Shown here: positions 8,837-20,534 of the stretch, piece after piece
Layout of the letters: every line of letters begins with the position of its first letter
Position numbering within the stretch: the first letter of the stretch is position 1
Source: Curtobacterium flaccumfaciens
Lineage (GTDB): Bacteria > Actinomycetota > Actinomycetes > Actinomycetales > Microbacteriaceae
Assembly: GCF_013359815.1 (NCBI RefSeq)
Contig: NZ_JABMCF010000041.1
Span: 124,001-188,000, forward strand
DNA: 64,000 bases
Direction of reading: 5' to 3'
The notes under the pieces: generated by a model
Database searches by the model: none
Told to the model about the DNA's origin: nothing
What the model saw: the letters and a program-made list of their open reading frames with translations, nothing else
Translations under genes and position numbers: made by a program

Positions 8837-10973
8837 GCCGCTGCTCACCGTGTCCGACCTGTCGGTCACGTTCAACCCGAAGACCAAGCCCGTCTACGCG
8901 GTCCGGGGTGTCGACTACTCGGTGGCCCCCGGTGAGTTCCTCGGCATCGTGGGCGAGTCGGGTTCCGGCAAGTCGGTGTCCTCGATGGCCGTGATGGGCC
9001 TGCTGCCGTCCTCCGCTCAGGTGCAGGGCAGCATCCGGTTCGACGGGCAGGAGCTCGTCGGCAGGAACGATCGCGAGATGTCGGCGCTGCGCGGCCGGGA
9101 CATCGCGATGGTGTTCCAGGACCCGCTGTCCGCATTGACGCCGGTGTACACGATCGGCCAGCAGATCATCGAGGGCCTGCGCCTGCACGACCGCTCCCTC
9201 ACCCAGCACGCCGCACGCACCCGCGCCGAGGAACTCCTGCGCATCGTCGGCATCCCGAACCCGGCGCGACGACTCGACGCGTTCCCGCACGAGTTCTCCG
9301 GCGGCATGCGCCAGCGCGCGATGATCGCCATCGCCATCGCGAACGACCCGAAGCTGATCATCGCGGACGAGCCGACCACGGCGCTCGACGTGACGATCCA
9401 GGCGCAGATCCTCGACGTGCTGCAGACCGCCAAGGACATGACCGGTGCGGCCGTCGTGCTCATCACGCACGACCTCGGCGTCGTCGCCGGCAACGCCGAC
9501 CGTGTCGCCGTGATGTACGCCGGCCGGATCGTCGAGACGGCGCCGGTGCTCCCCCTGTTCCGTGAACCGGTGATGCCGTACACGATCGGGCTGCTCCGCT
9601 CGATGCCGAACATGACGTCCGCCCGCACCGAGCGGCTCGTCCCGCTCGACGGCCGCCCGCCCCTGCTCACGCAGAAGCCGACCGGCTGCCCGTTCGCCGA
9701 CCGCTGCCCCGCCGTCATCGACGCGTGCCGCGACGGCGAACCCGCCCTCGTCGCACCGACGGTGCCGCAGAGCGCCGACAACCCGGTCCTGACCGGTGCC
9801 GTCCAGACGATCGGCAACGGCACCCTGCTCGACGACCACACCGCCGCGTGCATCCGTCGCGACGAGATCGCCGCGGGCACCCTCGAGCGCTCGGAGATCT
9901 TCCCCCGCCCCGAGGACGTCCCCGAGGCAGCGGTCGACCACGGCGACGAGGTCGTGCTCGAGCTGCAGGACGTCGTCAAGACGTTCCCGCTCACCAAGGG
10001 CGCGCTCTTCCGCCGGCAGATCGGCGAGGTGCACGCGGTGGACGGCATCTCCCTGACGCTCAAGCGCGGCCAGGTGCTCGGTCTGGTCGGCGAGTCCGGC
10101 TGCGGCAAGACGACCACCATCATGGAGATCCTCGAGCTCGCCGGGGCCCAGCACGGCACCATCCGGGTGAACGGCGTCGACACCGCCTCGCTGTCCAAGA
10201 AGGACCGTCTGGCACTGCGCCGCGACATCCAGGTCGTGTTCCAGGACCCGATGGCGTCGATCGACCCGCGCCTCGACATCGGCTCGGTGATCGGTGAACC
10301 CCTCACCGTGCACGGCGTCGCGAAGGACGAGATCCGCCGGCGGGTGCGCGAGGTCCTCGAGCTGGTCGGGCTCGAGCCGAGCTACATCGACCGGTACCCG
10401 CACGAGTTCTCCGGCGGCCAGCGGCAGCGCATCGGCATCGCCCGTGCGCTCGTCGTCGAGCCGAAGATCCTGGTGCTCGACGAGCCGGTCTCCGCGCTCG
10501 ACGTCTCGGTGCAGGCCGGTGTGATCAACCTGCTCGAGGACCTCAAGCACCGCCTCGGGCTGTCCTACCTGTTCGTGGCGCACGACCTGTCCGTCGTCCG
10601 GCACATCGCCGACGACGTCGCGGTCATGTACCTCGGCCGCATCGTCGAGTACGGCGACGGCGACGCGGTGTTCTCGGACCCCCAGCACCCGTACACCCGG
10701 GCACTGCTGTCGGCCGTGCCGGTGCCGGACCCCATGGCCGAGGCCGCCCGCGGGCGCATCCTGCTCGACGGCGACCTGCCCTCCCCCACGGAGCGCATCG
10801 ACGGCTGCCGGTTCCGCACGCGCTGCCCGCTCTACCAGCTCCTCGACGAGGGCCGGCAGGAGCAGTGCCGCACGATCGACCCGGGCCTCGAGCCCGTGCA
10901 CGGCCGCGGTGTCGCCTGCATCCAGACCGACCAGGAGCACCTGCTCACCGAGCGGGTCGGCGCGGTCGTCTGA
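8829..10973 (+). CDS. Fused ABC transporter ATPase (DppD-DppF in one chain)
   Basis: This 714-aa protein has two complete ABC nucleotide-binding domains. The first (residues about 5-260) has Walker A GESGSGKS, signature FSGGMRQR and Walker B LIIADEPTTALD. The second (about 380-640) has GESGCGKT, FSGGQRQR and LVLDEPVSALD. Each is followed by the oligopeptide-type C-terminal Cys-containing extension (CPFADRCP and CRFRTRCPLYQ). The fusion supplies both ATPase subunits of the importer in one chain. It is the last gene of the operon with 6914 and 7898, and is followed by a strong terminator. Confidence 0.95.
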   Translation: MTEPLLTVSDLSVTFNPKTKPVYAVRGVDYSVAPGEFLGIVGESGSGKSVSSMAVMGLLPSSAQVQGSIRFDGQELVGRNDREMSALRGRDIAMVFQDPLSALTPVYTIGQQIIEGLRLHDRSLTQHAARTRAEELLRIVGIPNPARRLDAFPHEFSGGMRQRAMIAIAIANDPKLIIADEPTTALDVTIQAQILDVLQTAKDMTGAAVVLITHDLGVVAGNADRVAVMYAGRIVETAPVLPLFREPVMPYTIGLLRSMPNMTSARTERLVPLDGRPPLLTQKPTGCPFADRCPAVIDACRDGEPALVAPTVPQSADNPVLTGAVQTIGNGTLLDDHTAACIRRDEIAAGTLERSEIFPRPEDVPEAAVDHGDEVVLELQDVVKTFPLTKGALFRRQIGEVHAVDGISLTLKRGQVLGLVGESGCGKTTTIMEILELAGAQHGTIRVNGVDTASLSKKDRLALRRDIQVVFQDPMASIDPRLDIGSVIGEPLTVHGVAKDEIRRRVREVLELVGLEPSYIDRYPHEFSGGQRQRIGIARALVVEPKILVLDEPVSALDVSVQAGVINLLEDLKHRLGLSYLFVAHDLSVVRHIADDVAVMYLGRIVEYGDGDAVFSDPQHPYTRALLSAVPVPDPMAEAARGRILLDGDLPSPTERIDGCRFRTRCPLYQLLDEGRQEQCRTIDPGLEPVHGRGVACIQTDQEHLLTERVGAVV

Positions 10974-11010
10974 CGACGCCGGTCACGCCGTGGACGTGAC
11001 CAGCAGATGG

Positions 11011-11048
11011 ACGGGAGGCCCGGTACCAGCTGGTACCGGGCCTCCCGT
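11011..11048. terminator. Palindromic terminator, GGAGGCCCGGT family
   Basis: A 38-nt perfect palindrome with arm ACGGGAGGCCCGGTACCAG lies between the convergent ATPase gene and the PH-domain gene. The same stem core GGAGGCCCGGT recurs in the terminators at 30044-30087 and 61710-61756. Confidence 0.8.
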
Positions 11049-11077
11049 CCGTCGTGTGGTCGCGATCGCGAGCCGCG

Positions 11078-11650
11078 TCAGGCTCCCAGCCACAGGCTGA
11101 GCAGCGAAGCGGCGAGGAGCGCCAGCGCGGCTGCGCCGACCGCCAGGGCCGGCACGTCCCAGCCACGCACGGCGTCGCCGGCGGCCGTGCCGTCTCGGTG
11201 CTCGGACCAGCGGTCGAGCAGCACCGTCATCTCGTCGGGCTGTCGCAGGACGGCCCGCTCACCGCGCCGGGCCGGCTTCGGCCGCGGCAGCGACGGCCCG
11301 CCCCAGCACTGGACCTTCCGGCCGGCGACCGTCTCGATCACGATCTGCCAGCGGAGCCGGACGTCGGCGACGGCCCGCCACGGCACCACGGTGCGGCGGA
11401 GCGGGTTGAGCACGATGACCGCGCGCTCGTCGATGACGATGCACGGGCGGTAGGTCAGGACCCAGAGCGCCCAGACGAGCACGGCGATCGGGCCGGCGGC
11501 ACGGAGGACGACGTCCCAGCTCCCCCGGAACGCCGCATCGCCGAGCAGGAACAGGCCCAGGACGGCGACGAGGCCGGACGCCACCGCGCCCCCGCGACCA
11601 GCGCGGAGGACGACGGGGCGTCCGGCCTCGTTCGTGTCCAGGTGGATCAG
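11078..11650 (-). CDS. PH-domain-like membrane protein
   Basis: A protein of about 190 aa with two N-terminal hydrophobic helices (AVASGLVAVLGLFLLGDAAF and a second at PIAVLVWALWVLTY). A PH-like region follows (RPCIVIDERAVIVLNPLRRTVVPWRAVADVRL), with a C-terminal helix at the end. It shares this architecture with the protein at 4301-4852. The start is uncertain: the frame has no ATG or GTG near the expected N-terminus, but a CTG at 11648-11650 overlaps the stop of the upstream ATPase gene (CTGA), suggesting translational coupling. Its place as the last gene of the second importer operon may be incidental. Confidence 0.6.
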   Translation of the reverse strand: MIHLDTNEAGRPVVLRAGRGGAVASGLVAVLGLFLLGDAAFRGSWDVVLRAAGPIAVLVWALWVLTYRPCIVIDERAVIVLNPLRRTVVPWRAVADVRLRWQIVIETVAGRKVQCWGGPSLPRPKPARRGERAVLRQPDEMTVLLDRWSEHRDGTAAGDAVRGWDVPALAVGAAALALLAASLLSLWLGA

Positions 11651-13389
11651 CGTCCGAACTCGAACCCGGCGCCGGGGATGGCGGCCAGGAGGTCCTTCGT
11701 GTACTGCTCCTTCGGGGCGGCGAAGACCTCGTCGGTCGTCGCCTTCTCGACGATCTGCCCACGGCGCATGACGCACACGTTGTCCGCGACGAGGCGGACG
11801 ACCGCGAGGTCGTGCGTGATGAACAGGTACGTCAGGCCGAGCTCGGTCTGCAGCTCGGTGAGCAGGTCGAGGATCTGCCCCTGCACGAGCACATCGAGCG
11901 CGGAGACGGCCTCGTCGAGGACGATGACCTCCGGCTTGAGCGCCAGCGCGCGAGCGACGGCGATGCGCTGTCGCTGGCCACCGGACAGCTCGTTCGGGTA
12001 GCGGTTCACCATCGACTTCGGCAGCGCGACCTGGTCGAGCAGCTCGAGCACCCGGGCGCGACGCGATGCCTTGTCGCCCACCTTGTGCGTGGCGAGCGGC
12101 TCGGCGATCGTGTTCCCGACGTTGTACATCGGGTCCAGGGAGCCGTACGGGTCCTGGAACACCGGCTGCACGCGACGGCGGAAGTCGAAGAGGTCCTTGC
12201 CCTTCAGCGCGCCGATGTCGATGCCGTCGAACTGCACTGTGCCGCTCGTGATGCTCTCGAGCTGCAGGACGAGCTTCGCGACGGTCGACTTGCCCGAACC
12301 GGACTCGCCGACGAGCGCCGTGGTGGTGCCCTTCTGGATCGAGAACGACACGTCGTCGACGGCCTTGAGCTCGCGGGTGGCGAGGCTCTTGCCGCGCAGC
12401 TTGTAGACCTTCTCGAGGTTCTTCACCACGATGAGGTCCTCGGCCGGACGGTGTTCGCGCTCCTGGGCCCGGGCGATCAGCTCGGCGTCGTCGTTGCCGG
12501 CGTCGGCGATGTCGACGCGTGCGTGCTGCACCTTCGACTGGATGCGACGGCTGGCCAGCGACGGGGCCGCCGCGACGAGCCGCTGCGTGTACGGGTGCTG
12601 CGGGTTGGCGAGGATCTCCTTCGAGGGACCGGCCTCGACGACCTGGCCCTTGTACATCACGACGAGCTTCTCGGCGCGCTCGGCGGCGAGGCCGAGGTCG
12701 TGCGTGATGAACAGCACTGAGGTGCCGAAGTCGCGGGTCAGGCTCTCGAGGTGGTCGAGGATGACGCGCTGGACGGTCACGTCGAGCGCGCTCGTCGGCT
12801 CGTCGGCGATGAGCAGCTGCGGGCGGCTCGACAGACCGATGCCGATGAGCACGCGCTGGCGCATGCCGCCGGAGAACTCGTGCGGGTACTGCTTCAGGCG
12901 GGTCGAGGCGTCGCCGAGGCCAGCCTCCTGCAGGACCTCGACAGCACGGTCACGGACGGCCTTCTTGCCGGTCGCCATGCCGTTCGCACGGATCGCCTCT
13001 TCGACCTGGAAGCCGATCGACCACAGCGGGTTGAGGTTCGACATCGGGTCCTGGGGGACGTAGCCGATCTCCTTCCCGCGGATCTCCGACATCTCCTTGT
13101 CGCTCAGCCCGACGAGCTCACGCCCGTTGAACTTGATCGAACCGCCGGTGACCTCACCGGTGCCGGGGAGCAGCTTGATGATCGCCTGGGCACTCGTCGA
13201 CTTGCCCGAACCGGACTCCCCGACGATGGCCAGCCGCTCGCCCTGCTCGAGGGTGAGGTTGACGCCGCGGACGGCCTGCACGAGGCCGCTCTGGGTCTTG
13301 AAGCCGACCTGCAGGTCGGTGATCTCGAGCAGCGGGGCGCCGGAACCGCCGGTGCGGCTGCTGTTCGTCTGGGTCAGTGTCTCGCTCAT
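11647..13389 (-). CDS. Fused ABC transporter ATPase (DppD-DppF in one chain), second system
   Basis: A 580-aa double ABC ATPase. Domain 1 (about residues 20-275) has GESGSGKS, FSGGMRQR and LLIADEPTSALD. Domain 2 (about 315-570) has GESGSGKS, LSGGQRQR and VIVLDEAVSALD, where Glu-Ala replaces the usual Glu-Pro after Walker B. It is about 130 aa shorter than the fused ATPase of the first system because it lacks the second Cys-rich oligopeptide-type tail. Its start overlaps the DppC-like gene by 4 bp, so translation is coupled. It energises the importer encoded by the next genes upstream. Confidence 0.95.
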   Translation of the reverse strand: MSETLTQTNSSRTGGSGAPLLEITDLQVGFKTQSGLVQAVRGVNLTLEQGERLAIVGESGSGKSTSAQAIIKLLPGTGEVTGGSIKFNGRELVGLSDKEMSEIRGKEIGYVPQDPMSNLNPLWSIGFQVEEAIRANGMATGKKAVRDRAVEVLQEAGLGDASTRLKQYPHEFSGGMRQRVLIGIGLSSRPQLLIADEPTSALDVTVQRVILDHLESLTRDFGTSVLFITHDLGLAAERAEKLVVMYKGQVVEAGPSKEILANPQHPYTQRLVAAAPSLASRRIQSKVQHARVDIADAGNDDAELIARAQEREHRPAEDLIVVKNLEKVYKLRGKSLATRELKAVDDVSFSIQKGTTTALVGESGSGKSTVAKLVLQLESITSGTVQFDGIDIGALKGKDLFDFRRRVQPVFQDPYGSLDPMYNVGNTIAEPLATHKVGDKASRRARVLELLDQVALPKSMVNRYPNELSGGQRQRIAVARALALKPEVIVLDEAVSALDVLVQGQILDLLTELQTELGLTYLFITHDLAVVRLVADNVCVMRRGQIVEKATTDEVFAAPKEQYTKDLLAAIPGAGFEFGR

Positions 13390-14336
13390 CGGCGGGCCCT
13401 CGCCTTCGGGTCGAGCGCGTCGCGCACCACGTCACCGAGGAGCAGGAACGCGAGCACGGTGATGGACAGGGCTGCCGACGGCCAGAAGATCGTCGACGGG
13501 TTCGTGCGGATCGACGTCTGGGCGGTGCCGATGTCGAGGCCCCAGCTCAGGGCCGACGGCGGCAGACCGATGCCGAGGAACGACAGCGTCGCCTCGGCGA
13601 CGATGAACGTGCCGAGCGACACGGTCGCGACCACGATGACCGGAGCCAGCGAGTTCGGGATGACGTGACGCACGAGCGTCCGGAACCGGTTGACACCCAG
13701 GGCTGCCGACGCCATCACGTAGTCCGCCTGCTTGGCGCTCAGCACGGCGCCACGCATGATGCGGGCGATCTGCGGCCACGCGAACGCGGCGAGGACGAGC
13801 GCGACGGTGATCGCGTTCCGCGCGGGGATGACCGACATGATCACGATCGCACCGAGGACGGTGGGGATCGAGAAGAAGATGTCACCGATGCGGGACACGA
13901 TCGTGTCGAGCCAGCCGCCGTAGAAGCCGGCCAGGGAACCGATCACGATGCCGACGATCGACACCAGGATCGTCGCGACGATGCCGACGATGAGCGAGTT
14001 CTGGGCACCCCAGATCACGCGGGCGTAGACGTCCGAGCCCTGACGCGTGAAGCCGAGGATGTGCCCGGCCTCGGGTCCGCCGTCGCTGTTGTCGAGGTTC
14101 GACGCGCGCGGGTCGACGTGGGCGAAGAGCCCCGGGAAGACCGCGACGACGATGATCAGCAGGATCAGGATCGAGGAGATCCAGAACGTCGGGCGGGTCC
14201 GCATGGACTCCCAGGCGTCGGTCCACAGGGAACGGGTCTTCTCGTCCTCGTTGACCTGGTCGACCGCCTGCAGGGGGGTTTCTTCGAGCGGGGCGACGTA
14301 GTGCGTCGCCGAGCGGGGTGCGGCGTTACTTGGCAT
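13386..14336 (-). CDS. ABC transporter permease, DppC/OppC type, second system
   Basis: A 316-aa permease. Its cytoplasmic N-terminus (VAPLEETPLQAVDQVNEDEK) leads into a helix (ISSILILLIIVVAVFPGLFA), then the family block LGFTRQGSDVYARVIWGAQNS, a BPD domain with the EAA-like loop ASAALGVNRFRTLVRHVIPN, and the end VVRDALDPKARARR. Overlaps with both neighbours (4 bp with the ATPase, 11 bp with the DppB-like gene) show a tight operon. Confidence 0.93.
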   Translation of the reverse strand: MPSNAAPRSATHYVAPLEETPLQAVDQVNEDEKTRSLWTDAWESMRTRPTFWISSILILLIIVVAVFPGLFAHVDPRASNLDNSDGGPEAGHILGFTRQGSDVYARVIWGAQNSLIVGIVATILVSIVGIVIGSLAGFYGGWLDTIVSRIGDIFFSIPTVLGAIVIMSVIPARNAITVALVLAAFAWPQIARIMRGAVLSAKQADYVMASAALGVNRFRTLVRHVIPNSLAPVIVVATVSLGTFIVAEATLSFLGIGLPPSALSWGLDIGTAQTSIRTNPSTIFWPSAALSITVLAFLLLGDVVRDALDPKARARR

Positions 14337-15255
14337 AGCGGATCCTCGGGTCCAGGACGGCGTAGAGCAGGTCCACCAGGAGGTTGGCGAGCATGAAGAT
14401 GATGACCATCACGGCGACGAAGGAGACCACCGTCGGGCCTTCGCCGAGCTTGACGGCGCGGAACACCGTGCCGCCGACACCGTTGATGTTGAAGATGCCC
14501 TCGGTCACGATCGCGCCGACCATCAGGTTGCCGATGTCGACACCCAGGTAGGTCACCACGGGGATGAGCGAGTTCCGGAAGATGTGCACGCCGACGACAC
14601 GACGACGGGGCAGGCCCTTGGCCGTGGCGGTGCGCACGAAGTCGGCGCTCATGTTCTCGGCGACGCTGGCCCGGGTCAGACGCACGATGTACGCGAACGA
14701 GACCGAGGCGAGGACGATCGCCGGCAGGACGAGTTCACTCCACGGCGCCTCGCCGGACACCGTGACCCGGAACAGCCCGAGCTTGATGCCGAAGACGTAC
14801 TGCAGCACGAACCCGACGACGAAGGTCGGCACCGAGATGAGCAGGAGCGACACGACGAGCGCGGTGGCGTCGAACAGCTTGCCCTTGCGCAGACCCGCGA
14901 CGACGCCGACGACGATGCCGGCGACGGCCTCGAACACGAGCGCGAGGATCGCCAGGCGCGCGGTGATCGGGAAGGCCGATGCGAGCTGCTGGCTGACCGG
15001 CAGACCCGAGTAGGTCACGCCGAGGTCGCCGCGGAACACGCCGCCGATCCAGAGCAGGTACTGCACGATGAACGGCTTGTCGAGGTTGTACTGCTGACGC
15101 AGCGTCTCGATGACCTGCGGCGACGGCTGCCGGTCGCCGAACAGCGCGGCGATCGGGTCGCCGGGCAGCGAGAAGACCAGGAAGTAGATGAGGAACGTGG
15201 CCCCGAAGAACACGGGGATGAGTTGCAGGAGGCGCTTGCCGAGGTACCAGAGCAT
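14326..15255 (-). CDS. ABC transporter permease, DppB/OppB type, second system
   Basis: A 309-aa permease starting MLWYLGKRLLQLIPVFFGATFLIYFLV, a standard DppB N-terminal helix. It is followed by FSLPGDPIAALFGDRQPSPQVIETLRQQYNLDKP and the DLGVTYSGLPVSQQL block. The EAA-like loop is TATAKGLPRRRVVGVHIFRNSLIPV, and the protein ends DLLYAVLDPRIRYAK. ATG 15253-15255 is chosen; the longer frame upstream would add a Pro/His-rich leader reaching into the intergenic hairpin region. Confidence 0.93.
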   Translation of the reverse strand: MLWYLGKRLLQLIPVFFGATFLIYFLVFSLPGDPIAALFGDRQPSPQVIETLRQQYNLDKPFIVQYLLWIGGVFRGDLGVTYSGLPVSQQLASAFPITARLAILALVFEAVAGIVVGVVAGLRKGKLFDATALVVSLLLISVPTFVVGFVLQYVFGIKLGLFRVTVSGEAPWSELVLPAIVLASVSFAYIVRLTRASVAENMSADFVRTATAKGLPRRRVVGVHIFRNSLIPVVTYLGVDIGNLMVGAIVTEGIFNINGVGGTVFRAVKLGEGPTVVSFVAVMVIIFMLANLLVDLLYAVLDPRIRYAK

Positions 15256-15382
15256 CAGATCACTGCCCGGTCCGGAGCGATGTCGATCAGGTTCATTGTG
15301 GTGAGGGGTGGACGGTCCGAGGGTCGGCACGGATGTCCGGTGCGGGAGGGCGCCCGCTGTGTGGGGGTGTTGCCACCGTGGT

Positions 15383-15421
15383 ACGGGGGTTCGGGGACCT
15401 GTGCGGCCCCCGAACCCCCGT
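15383..15421. terminator. Hairpin between binding-protein and permease genes of the second system
   Basis: A 14-bp perfect stem (arm ACGGGGGTTCGGGG, loop about 11 nt) lies between the minus-strand binding-protein gene and the downstream permease. In many importers a partial terminator or RNA-stabilising hairpin here lets the binding protein be made in excess over the membrane parts; that role is inferred from position. Confidence 0.6.
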
Positions 15422-15476
15422 CCGGTGATCGCGAAGCAGGATACCTGCTCGCGCTTCGGTCTCTAGGAGACCTGGA

Positions 15477-17102
15477 TCAGTTCTTGACCTCGATGTCGTA
15501 GTACAGCGGCACCGAGTTCCAGCCGAACTTGACGTTCGACACGTTGTCCGCGTTCCAGACACCGGTCACGTTGGAGTACCAGAGCGGGATCTCAGGCAGG
15601 TCCTCGAACAGGAGTTCCTGTGCCTGGTCGAAGGACTTGTTGCCCTCTTCGACGGTCGCAGCCGAACGGCCCTTGGCGAGCAGCTCGTTGTACTCCTTGG
15701 AGTCGTACCGCGAGTAGTTGTTCGACGAGCCCTCACCCATGGTCGGGCCGAGGAAGTTGTACAGCGACGGGTAGTCGGCCTGCCAACCGGTGCGGCTGCC
15801 GCCCGTGAGCTTGTCGTTCGTCTGGAGGTCCAGGGCTTCCTGGAACGTCGGGATCGCGTTGCCCTCGGCCTTGATGCCGAGCGTGTTCGAGATCGAGTTC
15901 GTGACCGCGGTCACCCAGGCCTCGTGGCCACCATCGGCGTTGTACGTGATGGTGAGCGTGTCGTCGTACTTCGAGATCTTGTCGGCCTCGGCCCAGAGCT
16001 TCTTGGCCTCGGACTCGTCGTAGTCCAGGACGTCCGAACCGTCGAGGTCGTCGTTCCAGCCGGCGATCACCGGGGAGGTGAAGTCCTTGGCCGGGGTACG
16101 GGTGCCGTCGAAGATCTTGTCGGTGATCTGCTTGCGGTTGATCGCCATCGAGACGGCCTCGCGACGCAGCTTGCCCTCTTCACCCTTCCAGTGGTCGAGG
16201 TAGTAGGGCAGGTAGATCGCCTGGAAGATCGCGGCGGGCTGGTTGACGTTCGAGTCCGGGAAGTCGGACTTGTAGGTCTTGAACGCGCTGTCCGGCACGG
16301 CGTCGAGGACGTCGAGGTTGCCGCCCTGGGCGTCGGAGTACGCGGTGTCCTGCGAGGCGTAGAACGTGATCGTGAGACCACCGTTCTTCGGCTTGCGCTT
16401 GCCCTCGTAGTCCTTGTTGGTGACGAGCTTGATGGACTGGTTGTGGGTCCAGGCCTTCTTGCCGTCGAGCTTGTACGGACCGTTGCCGATCGGGTTCTCA
16501 CCGAAGGCCTTGGTGTCGTCGTAGAACGCCGACGGGAGCGGCACGAACGCCGAGTAGCCGAGCGACAGCGGGAAGTCGGACTGCGCCGACTTCAGCGTGA
16601 CGGTGAACTCGTCGTCGTCCACGACCTTGAGGCCGGTGAGCTCGGAGTCCTTGTCGGCGTTGTAGCCCTCGATGTTCTCGAAGAAGTAGCTGGCGCCCTG
16701 GGCGTTCGACTTCTGGGCTGCCCAGTTCCACGCCTTGGTGAACGACTCGGCCGTGACCTTCTCGCCGTTGGTGAAGGTGTAGCCGGTGTTCAGCGTGATG
16801 TCGAACGTCTTCGAGTCATCGGTGTCGATGCTCTTGGCGACCTCGTTGACCGGCTTGCCGTCGGCGTCGTACGAGACGAGGCCCTCGAAGAGCGAGTCGA
16901 TGATCTTGCCGCCACCGGTCTCGGTGGTGTTCGACGGGATCAGCGGGTTCTGGGGTTCGCTGCCGTTGGTGGTGACGATCCCGGACGCGTTCGCCGAGCC
17001 CGAGCCACCCCCGTCGGAGCTGTTGCTGGAGCAGGCGGTCAGGGCGAGTGCTGTGGCCCCGAGCACGGCGAGGGCGGAAAGCCCGGCGCGCTTCTTGATC
17101 AA
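15477..17102 (-). CDS. ABC transporter substrate-binding lipoprotein, family 5, second system
   Basis: A 541-aa solute-binding protein with a lipoprotein signal peptide ending in the lipobox LTAC (Cys24), then a Ser/Gly-rich linker. The mature protein opens GIVTTNGSEPQNPLIPSNTTETGGGKI, typical of OppA-type proteins, and has the GNGPYKLDGKKAW and NRKQITDKIFDGT blocks of family 5. The likely ligand is an oligopeptide. A TTG start at 17100-17102 is preferred because AGGAGG lies 4 nt upstream; an in-frame ATG at 17135 would add residues before the signal peptide. It heads the operon 17102 to 11078. Confidence 0.93.
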   Translation of the reverse strand: MIKKRAGLSALAVLGATALALTACSSNSSDGGGSGSANASGIVTTNGSEPQNPLIPSNTTETGGGKIIDSLFEGLVSYDADGKPVNEVAKSIDTDDSKTFDITLNTGYTFTNGEKVTAESFTKAWNWAAQKSNAQGASYFFENIEGYNADKDSELTGLKVVDDDEFTVTLKSAQSDFPLSLGYSAFVPLPSAFYDDTKAFGENPIGNGPYKLDGKKAWTHNQSIKLVTNKDYEGKRKPKNGGLTITFYASQDTAYSDAQGGNLDVLDAVPDSAFKTYKSDFPDSNVNQPAAIFQAIYLPYYLDHWKGEEGKLRREAVSMAINRKQITDKIFDGTRTPAKDFTSPVIAGWNDDLDGSDVLDYDESEAKKLWAEADKISKYDDTLTITYNADGGHEAWVTAVTNSISNTLGIKAEGNAIPTFQEALDLQTNDKLTGGSRTGWQADYPSLYNFLGPTMGEGSSNNYSRYDSKEYNELLAKGRSAATVEEGNKSFDQAQELLFEDLPEIPLWYSNVTGVWNADNVSNVKFGWNSVPLYYDIEVKN

Positions 17103-17417
17103 GGTTCCTCCTGGTGCATGGGACGCGCAGGGCACAGCGGTGTCGCCCGGGCGCGTTTGACCTTTGCAGCGTAGGCAAGGTGAACAGCGGCGTCCAAACC
17201 CAGGGGCGAACGGTTACACGCCGGTAACCAACTTGCACGATCCTTGCGACAAGATGCAACATTTGCGCGCGTGCCGGTGAAGGGTGCGTTTTTGTTGCAT
17301 CCGCATGAAATCCATTGCACTCCGTCACACTTCTGTGCAAGTCGGGGGACGGCCGAGCATCGCTCAGGGGTACGGCTCGGGGGCTGCGTGGAGCGGTCAG
17401 GACATGCCGTAGGTGGC
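17103..17417. promoter_or_regulatory. Gene-free upstream region of the second importer operon
   Basis: No gene is seen. The stretch contains an inverted repeat GGTTAC-N6-GTAACC (17212-17229), a plausible operator about 110 bp upstream of the binding-protein start. It also has two copies of TGTTGCAT (17254-17261 on the minus strand, 17293-17300 on the plus strand), an octamer also found in the control region of the first importer. The region is more A/T-rich than its surroundings, as expected for a promoter. Confidence 0.45.
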
Positions 17418-17504
17418 GCGCCGAGTGGTCACGAACTGTCGGTGGGAGCGGGTCCGGACGACTGTGCGTGACCGCTCGGCGGAACTGGGCGGGGTGTCGT
17501 GACC
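17418..17504. repeat. 87-nt palindromic intergenic repeat, copy 1
   Basis: The stretch begins GCGCCGAGTGGTCACGAACT and ends GGGGTGTCGTGACC. Its halves are inverted repeats (CCGAGTGGTCACG against CGTGACCGCTCGG). A second copy of exactly the same length lies at 59846-59932, more than 42 kb away. The ends are conserved and the loop differs. It lies just beyond the gcvP terminator. Confidence 0.7.
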
Positions 17505-17540
17505 AGCCGGGACACGACCGTGCCGCCCGCCGGACACGAC

Positions 17541-17572
17541 CGTGCCCCGCCCGGAGGACCGGACGGGGCACG
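17541..17572 (-). terminator. Intrinsic terminator of the gcv operon
   Basis: A 14-bp stem with one mismatch (arm CGTGCCCCGCCCGG, loop AGGA) is placed 40 bp past the gcvP stop on the minus strand. Confidence 0.7.
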
Positions 17573-17612
17573 GGGCGCTCGGCGACGACGGGGGTGTCGG
17601 CGCCGGTCGGGA

Positions 17613-20530
<2,918 letters not shown>

Positions 20531-20534
<4 letters not shown>

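Noticed and set aside
8712..10940. A 742-codon minus-strand open frame
   Set aside because: Antisense shadow of the fused ABC ATPase gene.
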